Source: Mucilaginibacter ginsenosidivorax
Lineage (GTDB): Bacteria > Bacteroidota > Bacteroidia > Sphingobacteriales > Sphingobacteriaceae
NCBI RefSeq assembly: GCF_007971525.1
Contig: NZ_CP042437.1
Span: 1 to 64,000, forward strand
Length of the DNA: 64,000 nt
Direction: 5' to 3'
The notes under the pieces were generated by a model, which did not search any database, was not told the origin of the DNA, and was given only the letters and a program-made list of their open reading frames with translations. Positions 27,957 to 38,106 of this stretch are shown here, one piece after another. A program made the position numbers and the translations under genes. Position 1 is the stretch's first letter, and each line of letters opens with the position of its first letter.

Positions 27957-29351
27957 ATGCAGAGTTACCAGGAATTTCTTGATTTAAGTGTTGGTTTCCC
28001 GCAAGATGGTTTTGAAATCATCGACGACGAACTATACTTTCAGGACCTTAATTTAATGGAGATGATTGAAACGTATGGTACCCCCCTACGCTTTACTTAT
28101 CTGCCACAGATCTCAAAAAAGATCCAGCAGGCCAAGCTATTGTTTCAGCAGGCTATTATCAAAAACAACTATCGCGGCAGCTATAAATATTGTTATTGTA
28201 CCAAAAGCTCGCACTTTAAGCACATTGTAGAAGAGGCGCTTAAAAACGATATTCACCTGGAAACATCGTCGGCTTTTGACATGCCTATGATCGATGCCCT
28301 GGAGAAAAAAGGTGCGGTTAACAAAGATATCACCGTGATATGTAATGGGTTTAAAACTTTTCAGTATAAAACCTACATTATCGATATGCTGCATGATGGC
28401 TTTAAAAACATCATCCCGGTATTGGATAATAAGGAAGAGTTTAACCTTTACGACGATGAAATTGAGATGGATACCCCGTGTAACCTGGGCATCCGTATAG
28501 CGGCAGAAGAGCAGCCCGATTCGCAGTTTTATACCTCGCGTTTAGGTGTGCGTATGGAGGATATCATCGATTTTTACCATAACAAAATTGAAGATAACCC
28601 TAACTTCCAGGTAAAACTGTTACACTTCTTCATCAACTCTGGTATTTCAGATACTCCATACTACTGGAACGAGCTGGAAAAATATGTAACGCTTTATTGC
28701 AAGTTCAAAAAAATCAATCCACACCTGGATACGCTTGATATTGGCGGTGGTATGCCTTTTAAAGATTCGCTGGTGTTTGATTTTGACTACGAGTATATGA
28801 TCAACGAGATTGTGAGCCGTATTAAAGAGATATGCGCGGAGCACGATACCATGGAACCGGATATTATTACCGAGTTTGGTAAATATACCGTTGCCGAAGC
28901 ATCGGGCATCCTGTATAAAGTATTGGGCCGTAAACAACAAAACGATCGTGAGCGCTGGTTAATGCTGGATGGTTCGTTCATTACCAACCTGCCCGATGTT
29001 TGGGCGCTTAACCAAAAATACATCTTGTTACCTGTAAACAACTGGGATAGCGAATATGAGCGCGTAAACCTTGGCGGCATCACCTGTGATGGCCAGGATT
29101 ACTATAACCAGGAAGCGCACATGAACAGTGTATTTATGCCCAAAACCCGCAAGGTACAATACTTAGGCTTTTTTAACACCGGCGCCTACCAGGAAGTACT
29201 AAGCGGCTACGGCGGCATCCATCACTGTTTATTGCCATCACCAAAACACGTTATCATCCGCCGCAACCGCGACGAAACATTCAACTTTGAAGTTTTTGGC
29301 GAAGAGCAAAACAGCAAACAGGTATTGAAGATACTGGGCTATACCACTTAA
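27957..29351 (+). CDS. speA: Arginine decarboxylase-like group IV PLP decarboxylase
   Basis: This enzyme probably converts arginine to agmatine and CO2, the first step to polyamines. It has 464 residues with the alanine racemase-like barrel, PLP lysine about Lys83 (CYCTKSSHF), LETSSAFDMP, the Gly-rich GGGMPF loop and the C-terminal beta-sandwich. It is much shorter than the roughly 650-residue E. coli SpeA and lacks its large insertion, as is usual for the Bacteroidota type. It closes the arginine gene set. Diaminopimelate decarboxylase-like substrates cannot be excluded by sequence alone. Confidence 0.75.
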   Translation: MQSYQEFLDLSVGFPQDGFEIIDDELYFQDLNLMEMIETYGTPLRFTYLPQISKKIQQAKLLFQQAIIKNNYRGSYKYCYCTKSSHFKHIVEEALKNDIHLETSSAFDMPMIDALEKKGAVNKDITVICNGFKTFQYKTYIIDMLHDGFKNIIPVLDNKEEFNLYDDEIEMDTPCNLGIRIAAEEQPDSQFYTSRLGVRMEDIIDFYHNKIEDNPNFQVKLLHFFINSGISDTPYYWNELEKYVTLYCKFKKINPHLDTLDIGGGMPFKDSLVFDFDYEYMINEIVSRIKEICAEHDTMEPDIITEFGKYTVAEASGILYKVLGRKQQNDRERWLMLDGSFITNLPDVWALNQKYILLPVNNWDSEYERVNLGGITCDGQDYYNQEAHMNSVFMPKTRKVQYLGFFNTGAYQEVLSGYGGIHHCLLPSPKHVIIRRNRDETFNFEVFGEEQNSKQVLKILGYTT

Positions 29352-29368
29352 GCAGTTGGCAGTTGCAG
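29352..29368. repeat. Short GCAGTTG tandem word
   Basis: GCAGTTGGCAGTTGCAG is a 7-bp word repeated directly after a stop codon. No inverted arm is seen. Confidence 0.5.
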
Positions 29369-29380
29369 GTAAAAAATATA

Positions 29381-29415
29381 AAAGCGATGGGCTTGTGCTC
29401 ATCGCTTTTTGTTTT
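29381..29415 (+). terminator. Rho-independent terminator of the arginine gene set
   Basis: The stem AAAGCGATG / CATCGCTTT with a 10-nt loop is followed by TTTTTGTTTT, 30 bp after the decarboxylase stop codon. Confidence 0.82.
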
Positions 29416-29479
29416 CAGAACCGGGATTCAACAGATTTTTCAGATTATTCTGGATTTCGTCAGAATGAAAATGATCATT

Positions 29480-29530
29480 TTCAAATCTTCAAATTTTCAA
29501 ATTCTCAAATAGAGCCTTCATCTGCACATC
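29480..29530. repeat. TTCAAATY tandem word and CTTCATCTGCACATC word
   Basis: Four 8-bp units (TTCAAATC, TTCAAATT, TTCAAATT, CTCAAAT) lie at 29480-29510. CTTCATCTGCACATC at 29516-29530 is shared with the right arm of the element at 36950-37131. Confidence 0.6.
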
Positions 29531-29534
29531 CACC

Positions 29535-30080
29535 CTACTTTCCCGACGCTACTCCCCAGTAACAACTATTGCGTATCTTTTTAAGTAATTCGGGGGTGAT
29601 ACTGGATACGGCATGTTCCAGCTTGTTTTGGTTGTTGATGAGGTACATGGTGCCGTTTACATTGTTGTAGACATAGGAACATAACACTTTATCTTCTCCG
29701 TCCTCTATTTTTTTAACATCAACACGCACAGCGTTGGTTTTGTTGCTGGTATCTGGCTTCAGGGCCGGGTCGGCAGCTTTTACCCAATTAACCGTATAGT
29801 TGATATCCTGTGGCGATAAGCTGGCAGTGTTGGCCTTAAAGCTTTTGCTTTCCTGTATTACCTGCAGCAGGCATTTTACACATGGATCGCTTGCGGTGGC
29901 TATTCCGTATTTCTTTTGCGGATTATTCAGTACACTATCCTTTTTCCCATTTACCTGAACCGTACTTTTTAAACTATCTACCGATACTGCCTGTGGCTTA
30001 GCCTTTTGCTGATTGCAGGCACTTACCGATATCGTTGTAAGTATTATAAAAAAAACGGCGTTTAACTTATTGAGTATCAT
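29535..30080 (-). CDS. Hypothetical lipoprotein
   Basis: This is a 181-residue protein I do not recognise. It has a lipoprotein signal (lipobox SVSAC, Cys22) and then a Ser/Lys/Gln-rich linker. The mature domain contains a CVKC pair near residue 70 and two further cysteines, in KVLCSYV and RNSCYWG. The four cysteines could form disulfides or bind a metal in the periplasm. It is convergent with the decarboxylase and divergent from mqo. Confidence 0.7.
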   Translation of the reverse strand: MILNKLNAVFFIILTTISVSACNQQKAKPQAVSVDSLKSTVQVNGKKDSVLNNPQKKYGIATASDPCVKCLLQVIQESKSFKANTASLSPQDINYTVNWVKAADPALKPDTSNKTNAVRVDVKKIEDGEDKVLCSYVYNNVNGTMYLINNQNKLEHAVSSITPELLKKIRNSCYWGVASGK

Positions 30081-30383
30081 AATTTACTTCATAATGGTGG
30101 TGTAATATATACAGCCTATTATGCATTTTGTGTTAATTTATTATAAATACAACAACGGTAATCTGTTCAAAAACATGGCTATCTAAATTTAAACCTTGTT
30201 TTTATTGCAATTAATGGACAGATAACGACAGATTTTCTATAAAAAATCCTTAAAATTGTCAGATTTAATTCCGGCCTGCTTCAATCAGCTTTCAGGGGTT
30301 AAATCAGCATAACAATTTTGCAAAAACCAGGTTATACCTGGTATAAATAATTTCAAATACCTTTTGCAGGGTATCATACTAAG
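30081..30383. other. Divergent regulatory region between the lipoprotein gene and mqo
   Basis: This is a 303-bp A/T-rich intergenic region with no visible gene. It contains a 7-bp dyad ACCAGGT-TAT-ACCTGGT (30326-30342), a plausible operator 42 bp before the mqo start. A TACCTTTTG sequence (30358-30366) resembles a -7 box with one extra base. Confidence 0.45.
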
Positions 30384-31883
30384 ATGGCTAACAGCGATAA
30401 AGTTTCGGGAACAACGGTTGATGTGGTTTTAATAGGCGCGGGTATTATGAGCGCTACTTTGGGGGTAATGCTAAAAGAATTGCAGCCCGATTTAACTATC
30501 GAAATTTTTGAACGCCTTGACGTTATCGCTTCAGAAAGTTCGGCACCAATGAATAATGCCGGTACAGGTCACTCTGCATTCTGTGAATTAAACTACACGC
30601 CCGAATTGCCCGACGGTACTGTAGAGATTAAAAAAGCCATCAAAATTGCCGAACAATTTGAGATAAGCAAAGAATTCTGGACTTATCTTATCGATAAAAA
30701 ATATATCCCTTCGGCCGAAAGTTTTATCCGCAAAGTGCCTCACATGAGCTTTGTTTGGGGAGCCGATAATGTAAACTACCTGAAAAAACGCCAGCAGGCG
30801 CTTGTTAAGCATCACTTTTTTAAAGGGATGGAATATTCTGAAGACAAGGGGCAGATAAAAAAATGGATTCCGTTGGTAATGGAAGGCCGTGATGAAAATG
30901 AGGCAGTATCGGCCACATTTATGGATTTGGGCACCGATGTAAACTTTGGCAGCCTTACCGGCAGTTTAATTGATGGGCTGACGCAAAAACCGGGGGTTAA
31001 TTTAAGCCTTAACCACGATGTTACAGGCCTTAAACGCAATAGCGACAGCAGTTGGCTGGTCACCGTAAAGGATAAAACAAGCGGTAAAAAAAGAAAGCTG
31101 ACCAGCAAATTTGTGTTTGTTGGCGCCGGAGGCGGTGCTTTGCCATTACTGCAAAAATCGGGCATTAAAGAAAGTAAAGGCTTTGGCGGTTTCCCGGTGA
31201 GCGGGCAATGGCTGGTTTGTACTAACCCCGATGTAATTAAGCGCCACGAAGCTAAAGTTTATGGTAAAGCATCGGTAGGTTCGCCGCCAATGTCGGTACC
31301 GCACCTGGATACCCGGATGATTGACGGTAAGCGCGAATTGCTGTTTGGCCCTTACGCTGGTTTTTCAACCCGCTTTTTAAAGAAAGGGTCTTTACTCGAT
31401 CTGTTTTGTTCAATAAAACCCAATAACATATTACCCCTTCTTGCCGTAGGCCGCGATAACTGGCCGCTAACCAAATATTTGATCAGCCAGGTAATGCAAT
31501 CACCCACCGACAGGCTTAAAGCCTTGCAGGAGTACCTGCCAACAGCTAAGGCCGAAGATTGGGAGCTTGACATTGCCGGCCAGCGCGTACAGGTGATTAA
31601 GAAAGATCCTAAGCATACAGGAGTACTGGAATTTGGCACCGAGGTAGTAACATCAGCAGATGGCAGTATTTCGGCCCTGTTAGGCGCGTCGCCCGGTGCT
31701 TCAACATCAGTACCTATTATGGTACAGCTGATTGAACGCTGCTTTAAAAGCCACATTAAAACAACTGAATGGCAGGAAAAGCTAAAACAGATGATCCCAT
31801 CATACGGCCAATCATTATCAAACGATGAAGCTTTGAGCGTTGCCACGCGCGAGCGGACGAGTAAGGTTTTGGGGTTGGCTTAA
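30384..31883 (+). CDS. mqo: Malate:quinone oxidoreductase
   Basis: This FAD-dependent peripheral membrane enzyme oxidises malate to oxaloacetate and reduces quinone, in the TCA cycle and respiratory chain. It has 499 residues with the FAD-binding [16 protein letters not shown] motif at the N-terminus, then [14 protein letters not shown] and [29 protein letters not shown] and [10 protein letters not shown] follow, and [16 protein letters not shown] near the end. All are characteristic of Mqo. It is monocistronic. Confidence 0.95.
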   Translation: MANSDKVSGTTVDVVLIGAGIMSATLGVMLKELQPDLTIEIFERLDVIASESSAPMNNAGTGHSAFCELNYTPELPDGTVEIKKAIKIAEQFEISKEFWTYLIDKKYIPSAESFIRKVPHMSFVWGADNVNYLKKRQQALVKHHFFKGMEYSEDKGQIKKWIPLVMEGRDENEAVSATFMDLGTDVNFGSLTGSLIDGLTQKPGVNLSLNHDVTGLKRNSDSSWLVTVKDKTSGKKRKLTSKFVFVGAGGGALPLLQKSGIKESKGFGGFPVSGQWLVCTNPDVIKRHEAKVYGKASVGSPPMSVPHLDTRMIDGKRELLFGPYAGFSTRFLKKGSLLDLFCSIKPNNILPLLAVGRDNWPLTKYLISQVMQSPTDRLKALQEYLPTAKAEDWELDIAGQRVQVIKKDPKHTGVLEFGTEVVTSADGSISALLGASPGASTSVPIMVQLIERCFKSHIKTTEWQEKLKQMIPSYGQSLSNDEALSVATRERTSKVLGLA

Positions 31884-32049
31884 CGACCTGCCAAACTAAA
31901 CTTTATTAGTACCCTATAGCCAGATTTTCAGAGCTTAGTTTAAGCAGTCGTAATGTTACCTACCGAAATGCTGCTGTATATTGATTTTTTTTGCGCATAC
32001 TTAAAGGAATATTGATTTAGATTAGTGTCTAAATGGCACAATATACTAT

Positions 32050-33060
32050 TCAATGGTCATATGCCAATGCAAAACTTACAGGTATAGTATAGACCACAGC
32101 AGTTTTAATACCATATTTATATCCGGATGTCCATTTGGGAGACTTCCGCAAACAGTTTAGTGCTTGTTCATCCAAACTGGGGTACAAACTTCTCACCACC
32201 TGAATATCTGTCAGCGATCCGTCTGTTTGAACCGTAAACTGTACCAGCACTCTCCCCTGAATCCCTTTTTCACGCGCATCGGCTGGATAGGCAAGTGTCC
32301 TGCCAATGTATGCTATCAATTTTTCCTGGCCACCGGGAAATTCAGGTAAGCTTTGAATTTGAGTAAAGAGATGAGTATTACCCTTTGTACTTATGCTTTT
32401 ACCCTCTTTTAGCACCCCCATATCGTATTTGCAGGTATAACTTATAGTATCATTTAACTTACCGTGCCAATCCCCATCTTCAACTCCTTTTTTAACCATT
32501 CCCTCTGCAAATGGAAAATTCCCTCCATGGTACTCAAGCCACTTTCCATCGCCGCCATCAGCCAGCACATTTCCCACTGAATCAAGGCATTGAGTCAATT
32601 TAAGACCGGGCATTCCTGTACTGTTTACATAAATCCCGTCGCTAATAGTCTTTACAGTATTGACGCGTCCATTTGGGAAATATTCAATCACATCGCCGGT
32701 TAATCTACCTTTATCAAAATGATAGACTCCTTTTTTATGCCCATTCTCGAAATATGATACACACGTCCCGTCAAACCGAGGATACCAGCTGGGTGATGAA
32801 GATTCGCCGGAAAACTTCAACTTGCCACTTAAATAATAGTCGTTTACCCGATTCAAACCGCCTTCAATTGCTGGTGATAACAGAACCCTAATAAAAGTAG
32901 CATCTTCTTTTTTTGTAGCAGGTTGGCCATTGGCAACACTATTAAAGCTGTATCCATTATTAGTATCCTGCATATACAACATTACCGTGTCCTTTTGGGC
33001 AAACAGACTATTGGTAACAAATGCGTTAAGTAATAATAAAACACGTATAAGTTTCTTCAT
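32050..33060 (-). CDS. Secreted MORN-like / TonB C-terminal domain protein
   Basis: This is a 336-residue exported protein with a signal peptide 1-21 (SLFAQ). The middle part has MORN-like antitoxin repeats (YFENGHKKGVYHFDKGRL, EYFPNGRVN). The C-terminal 90 residues form a TonB-like domain: PEFPGGQEKL, YPADAREKGIQGRVLVQFTV and SLDEQALNCLRKSPKW. Without a membrane anchor and Pro-rich stem it is unlikely to be a classical TonB; these proteins are very numerous in Bacteroidota and have no clear role. It lies downstream of the M1 peptidase, separated by a palindromic terminator. Confidence 0.8.
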   Translation of the reverse strand: MKKLIRVLLLLNAFVTNSLFAQKDTVMLYMQDTNNGYSFNSVANGQPATKKEDATFIRVLLSPAIEGGLNRVNDYYLSGKLKFSGESSSPSWYPRFDGTCVSYFENGHKKGVYHFDKGRLTGDVIEYFPNGRVNTVKTISDGIYVNSTGMPGLKLTQCLDSVGNVLADGGDGKWLEYHGGNFPFAEGMVKKGVEDGDWHGKLNDTISYTCKYDMGVLKEGKSISTKGNTHLFTQIQSLPEFPGGQEKLIAYIGRTLAYPADAREKGIQGRVLVQFTVQTDGSLTDIQVVRSLYPSLDEQALNCLRKSPKWTSGYKYGIKTAVVYTIPVSFALAYDH

Positions 33061-33066
33061 ATAAAT

Positions 33067-33101
33067 TAAAAAGGGCTTTGATATTTAAATATCAAAGCCC
33101 T
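33067..33101 (-). terminator. Palindromic terminator of the M1 peptidase gene
   Basis: A perfect 30-bp palindrome (AGGGCTTTGATATTT and its complement, 33072-33101) is followed on the minus strand by TTTTAATTT. It lies 25 bp after the peptidase stop codon. Confidence 0.82.
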
Positions 33102-33125
33102 AAATATAAAAAATATTGATTGAAA

Positions 33126-35729
33126 TTATTGAAACGATACCGCCGGCATATTGCTGTTTACCGCCGTTTCTTTAACCTTAAAATCGGCCGGGTGGCCAAG
33201 GATAACGGTTTTAATTAAAAACGGAATTTTAACGCCACCGTTAATTCCCTCGTAATTACCAAACTCGGTTACAGAACTTGCTGTGCCGTCGATCACCTGT
33301 TTTACTTTAAGGCCGGTTTTTTGGCTGTAATAGTTTTTAATTACGGCTCCATCAACAACACGAATATCAACTTCATACGCCATATCGCCGTTTACCACTT
33401 TCATGGTTGAATCAAGCGACACCGTGTTTCCAAGCTTTTCGTAATCAAGTTCGGGGAATGCTTTACTTTTTTCTTTAAGTATTTTTTTAGCCACATCATC
33501 CAAAGGCATTTCATGGTTTACTTGCTGCACGCTCATATTATCATTATTAACCAAAATATGGCTTAATACCAGGTTATTATATGACGGCACGGTAATTTGC
33601 TGAAAATACATACCGGGCATGCGGTACCTTGAAACCATCTGTACTTCTGAGCCCTGCACGCTGGCCGCCGCCGAAACCTGCAGATCTTTAATATTTTTTA
33701 GCTTATCAGCCCCGCCAATAGCGTCAAGATAGGTTTTAATTACACTGGCAGCGGTTACACCCGTTGGTACAGGCAAGCCACTGAACGAATTATTTTCGGC
33801 GTTTATATCCGGTAATTTGTGGTCGGGGTCTATAACGGCCAGGGTTATTTTCGATGTGGATTTATAAGGAAAAGTCCAGGTGCCGCCTCGCTGCCATATT
33901 TCGGCAGGCAGTTTTACAATGCCCGTTTTACCATTTTCCTCTTTAATGCTAATAGTTATTGGCAGGGCCATCTCTTCCAGGTTCTCTATGGTAATCAGCG
34001 CGCCTTTCGCCGGGTCACCGTCCTGGTAGGCAATACCGCTTATGCTTTGGTCAAGTTTCCAGGTGGTAAAAAACCATTCGTTCCAAAACCAGCTCAGGTC
34101 TTCGCCGGCGGCGTTATCCATGGTATGGAAAAAATCCCAGGGCGTTGGATGTTTAAATGCCCAACGTTTGATATAAGTGCGAAACGCATAGTCAAAACGC
34201 TGTTCGCCCAAAATCTGCTCGCGTAAAATGGCAAGGCCCAGGGCCGGCTTATCATAGGCTGCGTTGCCCAAAAAGCTTTCCCGTATTACATCGGGAATGG
34301 TCATGATAGGCTCCGCATCGGCGCTAAATAAACCCGACGCGGCTTTTTGTTCATCTACCGGTTCATAATATTCGCCTTTATTAAATACGCGGGTATCTAC
34401 GTTGTTTAAAAAGGTATTAAAACCTTCATCCATCCAGGCATACTTCCGTTCGTTTGAACCTACTATCATCGGAAACCAGTTATGGCCAAATTCGTGATTG
34501 GTAACTTCCCAAAGGCCGCCGGTTTTACTTTCCCATCCGCAAAAAACAATCCCGGGATACTCCATCCCTCCTACCGTACCGGCCACGTTGGTTGCTACGG
34601 GGTATGTATACTCAAACCATTTATCCGAATAAAGTTCAATAGCAGCCTTCACATACTCTGTCGATCGGCCCCAGGCATCGTTGCCTTTTACCTCGGCAGG
34701 ATAAACCGATTGTGCCAAAGCCTTTTTTCCGCTTGGCAAATTAATCCGTGCTGCATCCCATACAAACGCTTTTGATGCCGACCAGGCTACATCACGGGCA
34801 TTTTTACAGGCAAAATGCCAGGTAAGCACCGGTTTTTTAGGGTGATCGTTACCGCTCAAAACATCGGCCTCGTCCTTTATCATTACTGTTTTATCGCTTG
34901 CACGGGCTGCGGCAAGGCGGCTCATAGTGGTTGGCGTGTAAACTTCGGCGGGGTTAAGCAGTTCGCCCGAACCGGTTACCACCAAATTTGAAGGCGCTGT
35001 GATGGTATAATCAAAGTTACCATACTCCAGGTAAAACTCGCCGGCGCCAAGATAGGGTAATACATTCCAACCGGTTACATCGTCATATACTTCCATGCGG
35101 GGGTACCATTGGGCTATTTCATATATCCAACCGTTTTTGGTTTGCAGGCGGCCCATACGGTCGGTACCGTACTTAGGTATCTCGAAGCCATACTCCACTT
35201 TAATTTGCAGCTTACCACCTGCGGCCTTCAACGAATCTTTAAGCTTTATTTGCAGGCGGGTATCGGTAACCAGGTAATCGGCCTTGGTAGTTTTGCCATT
35301 TTTAATAATGTAAATGGCTTTTATTTCATCGCCTTTGGTATAGCTGCGGTTGGTAAAACGCCCCCCGGTAACCGAGTTTGCAGCTTCGGAGCGCGAATCC
35401 TCGCGATAAATATTTTGATCGTCTTGCAGCCATAAAAATGTTAAAGCATCGGGGCTGTTGTTGGTATAAGTAATTAGCGCAGTACCGTCAAGCCGGTGTT
35501 TGGCGGTATCCAAAGTAACGTCAAGCTTGTAATCGGCCCGGTTTTGCCAGTATTTTGAGCCCGGCGCGCCACCTGCATTCCTGTATTCGTTGCCTTTTTC
35601 GGGATAAAATAAAGGGTTAAAAACTTTATGCTGATCGTATTTTGCCCCTTGTTGATCGTCGGTTTGAGCATAGCTTAAAGTGGAAAAAACACACAGAAAA
35701 ACAAAAAGAATTGCTTTACAAAATTTCAT
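33126..35729 (-). CDS. M1 family metallopeptidase (aminopeptidase N-like), secreted
   Basis: This zinc aminopeptidase has 867 residues when started at ATG 35729, where a clear signal peptide begins ([22 protein letters not shown], given in part). An upstream ATG at 35765 would add 12 residues before the signal. The M1 exopeptidase-type GGMEYP motif is followed by HEFGH at about 412-416 and the third ligand Glu in [11 protein letters not shown]. The C-terminal half has a non-peptidase domain with a lipoprotein-processing-like fold around [14 protein letters not shown]. It probably digests peptides in the periplasm or at the surface. Confidence 0.88.
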   Translation of the reverse strand: MKFCKAILFVFLCVFSTLSYAQTDDQQGAKYDQHKVFNPLFYPEKGNEYRNAGGAPGSKYWQNRADYKLDVTLDTAKHRLDGTALITYTNNSPDALTFLWLQDDQNIYREDSRSEAANSVTGGRFTNRSYTKGDEIKAIYIIKNGKTTKADYLVTDTRLQIKLKDSLKAAGGKLQIKVEYGFEIPKYGTDRMGRLQTKNGWIYEIAQWYPRMEVYDDVTGWNVLPYLGAGEFYLEYGNFDYTITAPSNLVVTGSGELLNPAEVYTPTTMSRLAAARASDKTVMIKDEADVLSGNDHPKKPVLTWHFACKNARDVAWSASKAFVWDAARINLPSGKKALAQSVYPAEVKGNDAWGRSTEYVKAAIELYSDKWFEYTYPVATNVAGTVGGMEYPGIVFCGWESKTGGLWEVTNHEFGHNWFPMIVGSNERKYAWMDEGFNTFLNNVDTRVFNKGEYYEPVDEQKAASGLFSADAEPIMTIPDVIRESFLGNAAYDKPALGLAILREQILGEQRFDYAFRTYIKRWAFKHPTPWDFFHTMDNAAGEDLSWFWNEWFFTTWKLDQSISGIAYQDGDPAKGALITIENLEEMALPITISIKEENGKTGIVKLPAEIWQRGGTWTFPYKSTSKITLAVIDPDHKLPDINAENNSFSGLPVPTGVTAASVIKTYLDAIGGADKLKNIKDLQVSAAASVQGSEVQMVSRYRMPGMYFQQITVPSYNNLVLSHILVNNDNMSVQQVNHEMPLDDVAKKILKEKSKAFPELDYEKLGNTVSLDSTMKVVNGDMAYEVDIRVVDGAVIKNYYSQKTGLKVKQVIDGTASSVTEFGNYEGINGGVKIPFLIKTVILGHPADFKVKETAVNSNMPAVSFQ

Positions 35730-35810
35730 GAAGACTTTATTTATAATGACAGGCAAGTTATGCAAATATTTCCAAGTGCTTTTAACGTAATAGAGGCTTT
35801 ACATATTGTA

Positions 35811-35907
35811 GGCAGCCCCACCTAAATCCTCCCCGGTAGGGAGGACTTTCTAAAAAAGCAGTTAAAGTCTCCCCTACCGGGGGAGATTTAGAGGGGGCTT
35901 GGCTGCT
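35811..35907. repeat. GC-rich hairpin repeat, copy 2 (two arms with GGCAGCC...GGCTGC ends)
   Basis: The left arm, GGCAGCCccacCTAAATCC..., and the right arm, ...GGATTTAG-like AGATTTAGAGGGGGCTTGGCTGC, are near-complementary over about 40 bp. Each arm also contains its own small hairpin (CTCCCCGGTAGGGAG, CTCCCCTACCGGGGGAG). It sits between divergent genes. Confidence 0.75.
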
Positions 35908-35942
35908 TAAAAATCATTATACAAACCATTCCCTATTTTTTA

Positions 35943-35950
35943 TATTTTTG
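35943..35950 (+). promoter_or_regulatory. Putative -7 box of the glycosyltransferase genes
   Basis: TATTTTTG followed by CGG matches TAnnTTTG and lies 50 bp before ATG 36001. There is no clear -33 TTTG upstream. Confidence 0.4.
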
Positions 35951-36000
35951 CGGATGATTGCGGGCAGAACTTTTATAGCCAGGCGTCACATTCCTTATAA

Positions 36001-36951
36001 ATGGATATATCAGTTGTAGTACCGCTTTATGACGAAATAGAATCATTGCCCGAGCTTACCTCATGGATAAGCCGCGTAATGGCCGAAAATCGTTTTACTT
36101 ATGAAATCATATTGGTTGATGATGGCAGCAAGGATGGTTCATGGGAGATGATCAGGAAGCTAAGCTTCGATAATCCTTTCATTAAAGGCATCAAATTCAG
36201 GCGTAACTATGGCAAATCGGCAGCGCTTAATACCGGCTTTGCCGCCACCAGGGGCGACGTGGTGATAACTATGGACGCCGATTTACAGGATAGCCCGGAC
36301 GAGATCCCTGAACTTTACCGCCGCATAACCGAAGAAAAATTCGACCTGATATCGGGCTGGAAAGCCAAACGGTATGATCCGCTGAGCAAAACCATCCCAA
36401 CCAAGCTGTTTAACTATGCCACCCGCAAAATGAGCGGCATAGATAACCTACACGATTTTAACTGCGGCCTGAAAGCCTACCGCGGCACCGTGGTTAAAAA
36501 CATAGAGGTTTATGGCGAAATGCACCGCTACATCCCCGTATTGGCCAAATGGGCGGGTTTTACCAAGATTGGCGAGCAGGTTGTTGAGCACCGTGCCCGC
36601 AAATACGGCAAAACCAAGTTTGGCATGAGCCGCTTTGTAAATGGCTTTCTTGATTTGCTGTCGATATTTTTTGTAGGCAAGTTTGGCAAGCGCCCCATGC
36701 ACTTTTTTGGAACTATGGGCACATTAAGCTTTTTTACAGGATTGGTAATAGCGATATGGATAATGGCCGACAAGCTTTATAACCTTTCGCATCATATCAA
36801 AGAAAGGCAGCCGACGGATAACCCATGGTTTTATATAGCCATTGTAGCCATTATTTTAGGCTCGCAGCTATTTTTAACCGGCTTTGTTGCCGAACTGGTA
36901 TCCCGCAGCTCAAGCGAACGGAATCATTACCAGGTAGAGGAGACGATTTGA
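36001..36951 (+). CDS. Family 2 glycosyltransferase, GtrB/DPM1-like, with two C-terminal membrane helices
   Basis: This 316-residue enzyme probably loads a sugar from an NDP-sugar onto undecaprenyl phosphate at the inner membrane. GT-A motifs: VVPLYDEIESLPEL at the N-terminus, VDDGSKDGSW, GKSAALNTGFAATRGD, the metal-binding DADLQDSPDEIP, and FNCGLKAYR. Two membrane helices lie at about 243-262 and 280-302, with a short polar tail, as in GtrB/ArnC. The downstream gene is another family 2 transferase. Confidence 0.88.
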   Translation: MDISVVVPLYDEIESLPELTSWISRVMAENRFTYEIILVDDGSKDGSWEMIRKLSFDNPFIKGIKFRRNYGKSAALNTGFAATRGDVVITMDADLQDSPDEIPELYRRITEEKFDLISGWKAKRYDPLSKTIPTKLFNYATRKMSGIDNLHDFNCGLKAYRGTVVKNIEVYGEMHRYIPVLAKWAGFTKIGEQVVEHRARKYGKTKFGMSRFVNGFLDLLSIFFVGKFGKRPMHFFGTMGTLSFFTGLVIAIWIMADKLYNLSHHIKERQPTDNPWFYIAIVAIILGSQLFLTGFVAELVSRSSSERNHYQVEETI

Positions 36952-37131
36952 TGTGCAAATATGCAGATTTCAGATGTGCAGATGAAAACTTCAAATGCGT
37001 AGATAAATCAAGATAAAAAATCAAATTATTTTTTTATCGATGCAAAGCTTATCAAAATTTAACATCAAAAAATCATAAAATCCGCAGCTTCATCTGCACA
37101 TTTGCACATCTGAAATCTGCACATCTAACAT
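36950..37131. repeat. Inverted GATGTGCAGAT word element filling a gene junction
   Basis: The left arm (36950-36990) overlaps the stop codon and reads GATGTGCAAATATGCAGATTTCAG onward, shown in part. The right arm (37087-37131) carries the reverse words CATCTGCACAT and GAAATCTGCACATC and ends at the next start codon. Each arm contains two or three copies of GATGTGCA/GCAGAT. About 95 bp of A/T-rich DNA separates them. Confidence 0.82.
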
Positions 37132-38100
37132 ATGTTTTTTTCCATCATCATTCCTTTATATAACCGCCCGCAGGAGATCAAAGAATTACTGGAGACCCTG
37201 GTGCTGCAAACGTACCGGAATTTTGAGGTTTTGGTGATTGAAGATGGATCTGTTCATGATGCTGAAGCTATTGTAAACAGCTTTGTTGGGCAGTTGGATG
37301 TTCGCTATTTTAAAAAAGCAAACGAAGGCCAGGGTTTTACACGCAATTTTGGATTTGAACGCGCCAGGGGCGATTACTTTATCATATTCGATTCGGATTG
37401 TTTGATCCCTGCAGATTACCTGCAGATTGTAAATAATTCGTTAACCACAAATTACCTTGATGCTTACGGCGGCCCCGACGGAGCACACGCTTCATTTACG
37501 CCTACGCAAAAGGCCATCAGCTATAGCATGACCTCCCCTTTTACAACCGGCGGCATCCGCGGTAATAAAAAAGGGATTGGGCAGTTTCATCCACGCAGTT
37601 TTAACATGGGCGTATCAAGGCAGGTATGGGAAAAAGCAGGCGGTTTTATTATCACCCGCCTGGGCGAGGATATTGAATACAGCATCCGCATCCACTCCAT
37701 GGGTTTTAAAATCGGGCTGATACCCGATGCCATCGTTTATCATAAACGCCGCACTAACTTTGTACAGTTTTTTAAGCAGCTGCACTTTTTTGGCAGGGCA
37801 CGTATTAACATTTATAAGTTTTTCCCGCAGGAATTAAAGGCGGTGCACTTTTTCCCGGCGGCGTTTACCCTGTTCCTGCTTTTTACGCTCATTTTCAACT
37901 TATTGGGTTGGCAGATTGCCAAACTGGGCAACTTTATCGTGTTGTTTATCATTTTGTTAATATTTTTTCATTCATGGTGGAAAAATAAATCAGCAAAAAT
38001 CGCATTTTTGAGCATTATAGCTGCCTTCACTCAACTAACAGCCTACGGGATAGGATTTATGCAGGATTTTTGGAAGCGGGTAATTTTTAACAGATCATAA
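37132..38100 (+). CDS. Family 2 glycosyltransferase with C-terminal membrane segments
   Basis: This is a 322-residue membrane-associated glycosyltransferase. GT-A features: IIPLYNRPQEIKELLETLVLQTY, EDGS, FTRNFGFERARGDYFIIFDSDC, and the acceptor loop GGPDGAH. Around residue 180, RLGEDIEYSIRIHSMG holds the ED base motif. Two or three hydrophobic helices follow from about 240 to 310. The acceptor is unknown. The next gene begins 6 bp later, then a GH3 gene 3 bp after that, so the three form one tight operon. Confidence 0.85.
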   Translation: MFFSIIIPLYNRPQEIKELLETLVLQTYRNFEVLVIEDGSVHDAEAIVNSFVGQLDVRYFKKANEGQGFTRNFGFERARGDYFIIFDSDCLIPADYLQIVNNSLTTNYLDAYGGPDGAHASFTPTQKAISYSMTSPFTTGGIRGNKKGIGQFHPRSFNMGVSRQVWEKAGGFIITRLGEDIEYSIRIHSMGFKIGLIPDAIVYHKRRTNFVQFFKQLHFFGRARINIYKFFPQELKAVHFFPAAFTLFLLFTLIFNLLGWQIAKLGNFIVLFIILLIFFHSWWKNKSAKIAFLSIIAAFTQLTAYGIGFMQDFWKRVIFNRS

Positions 38101-38106
38101 TAACCT

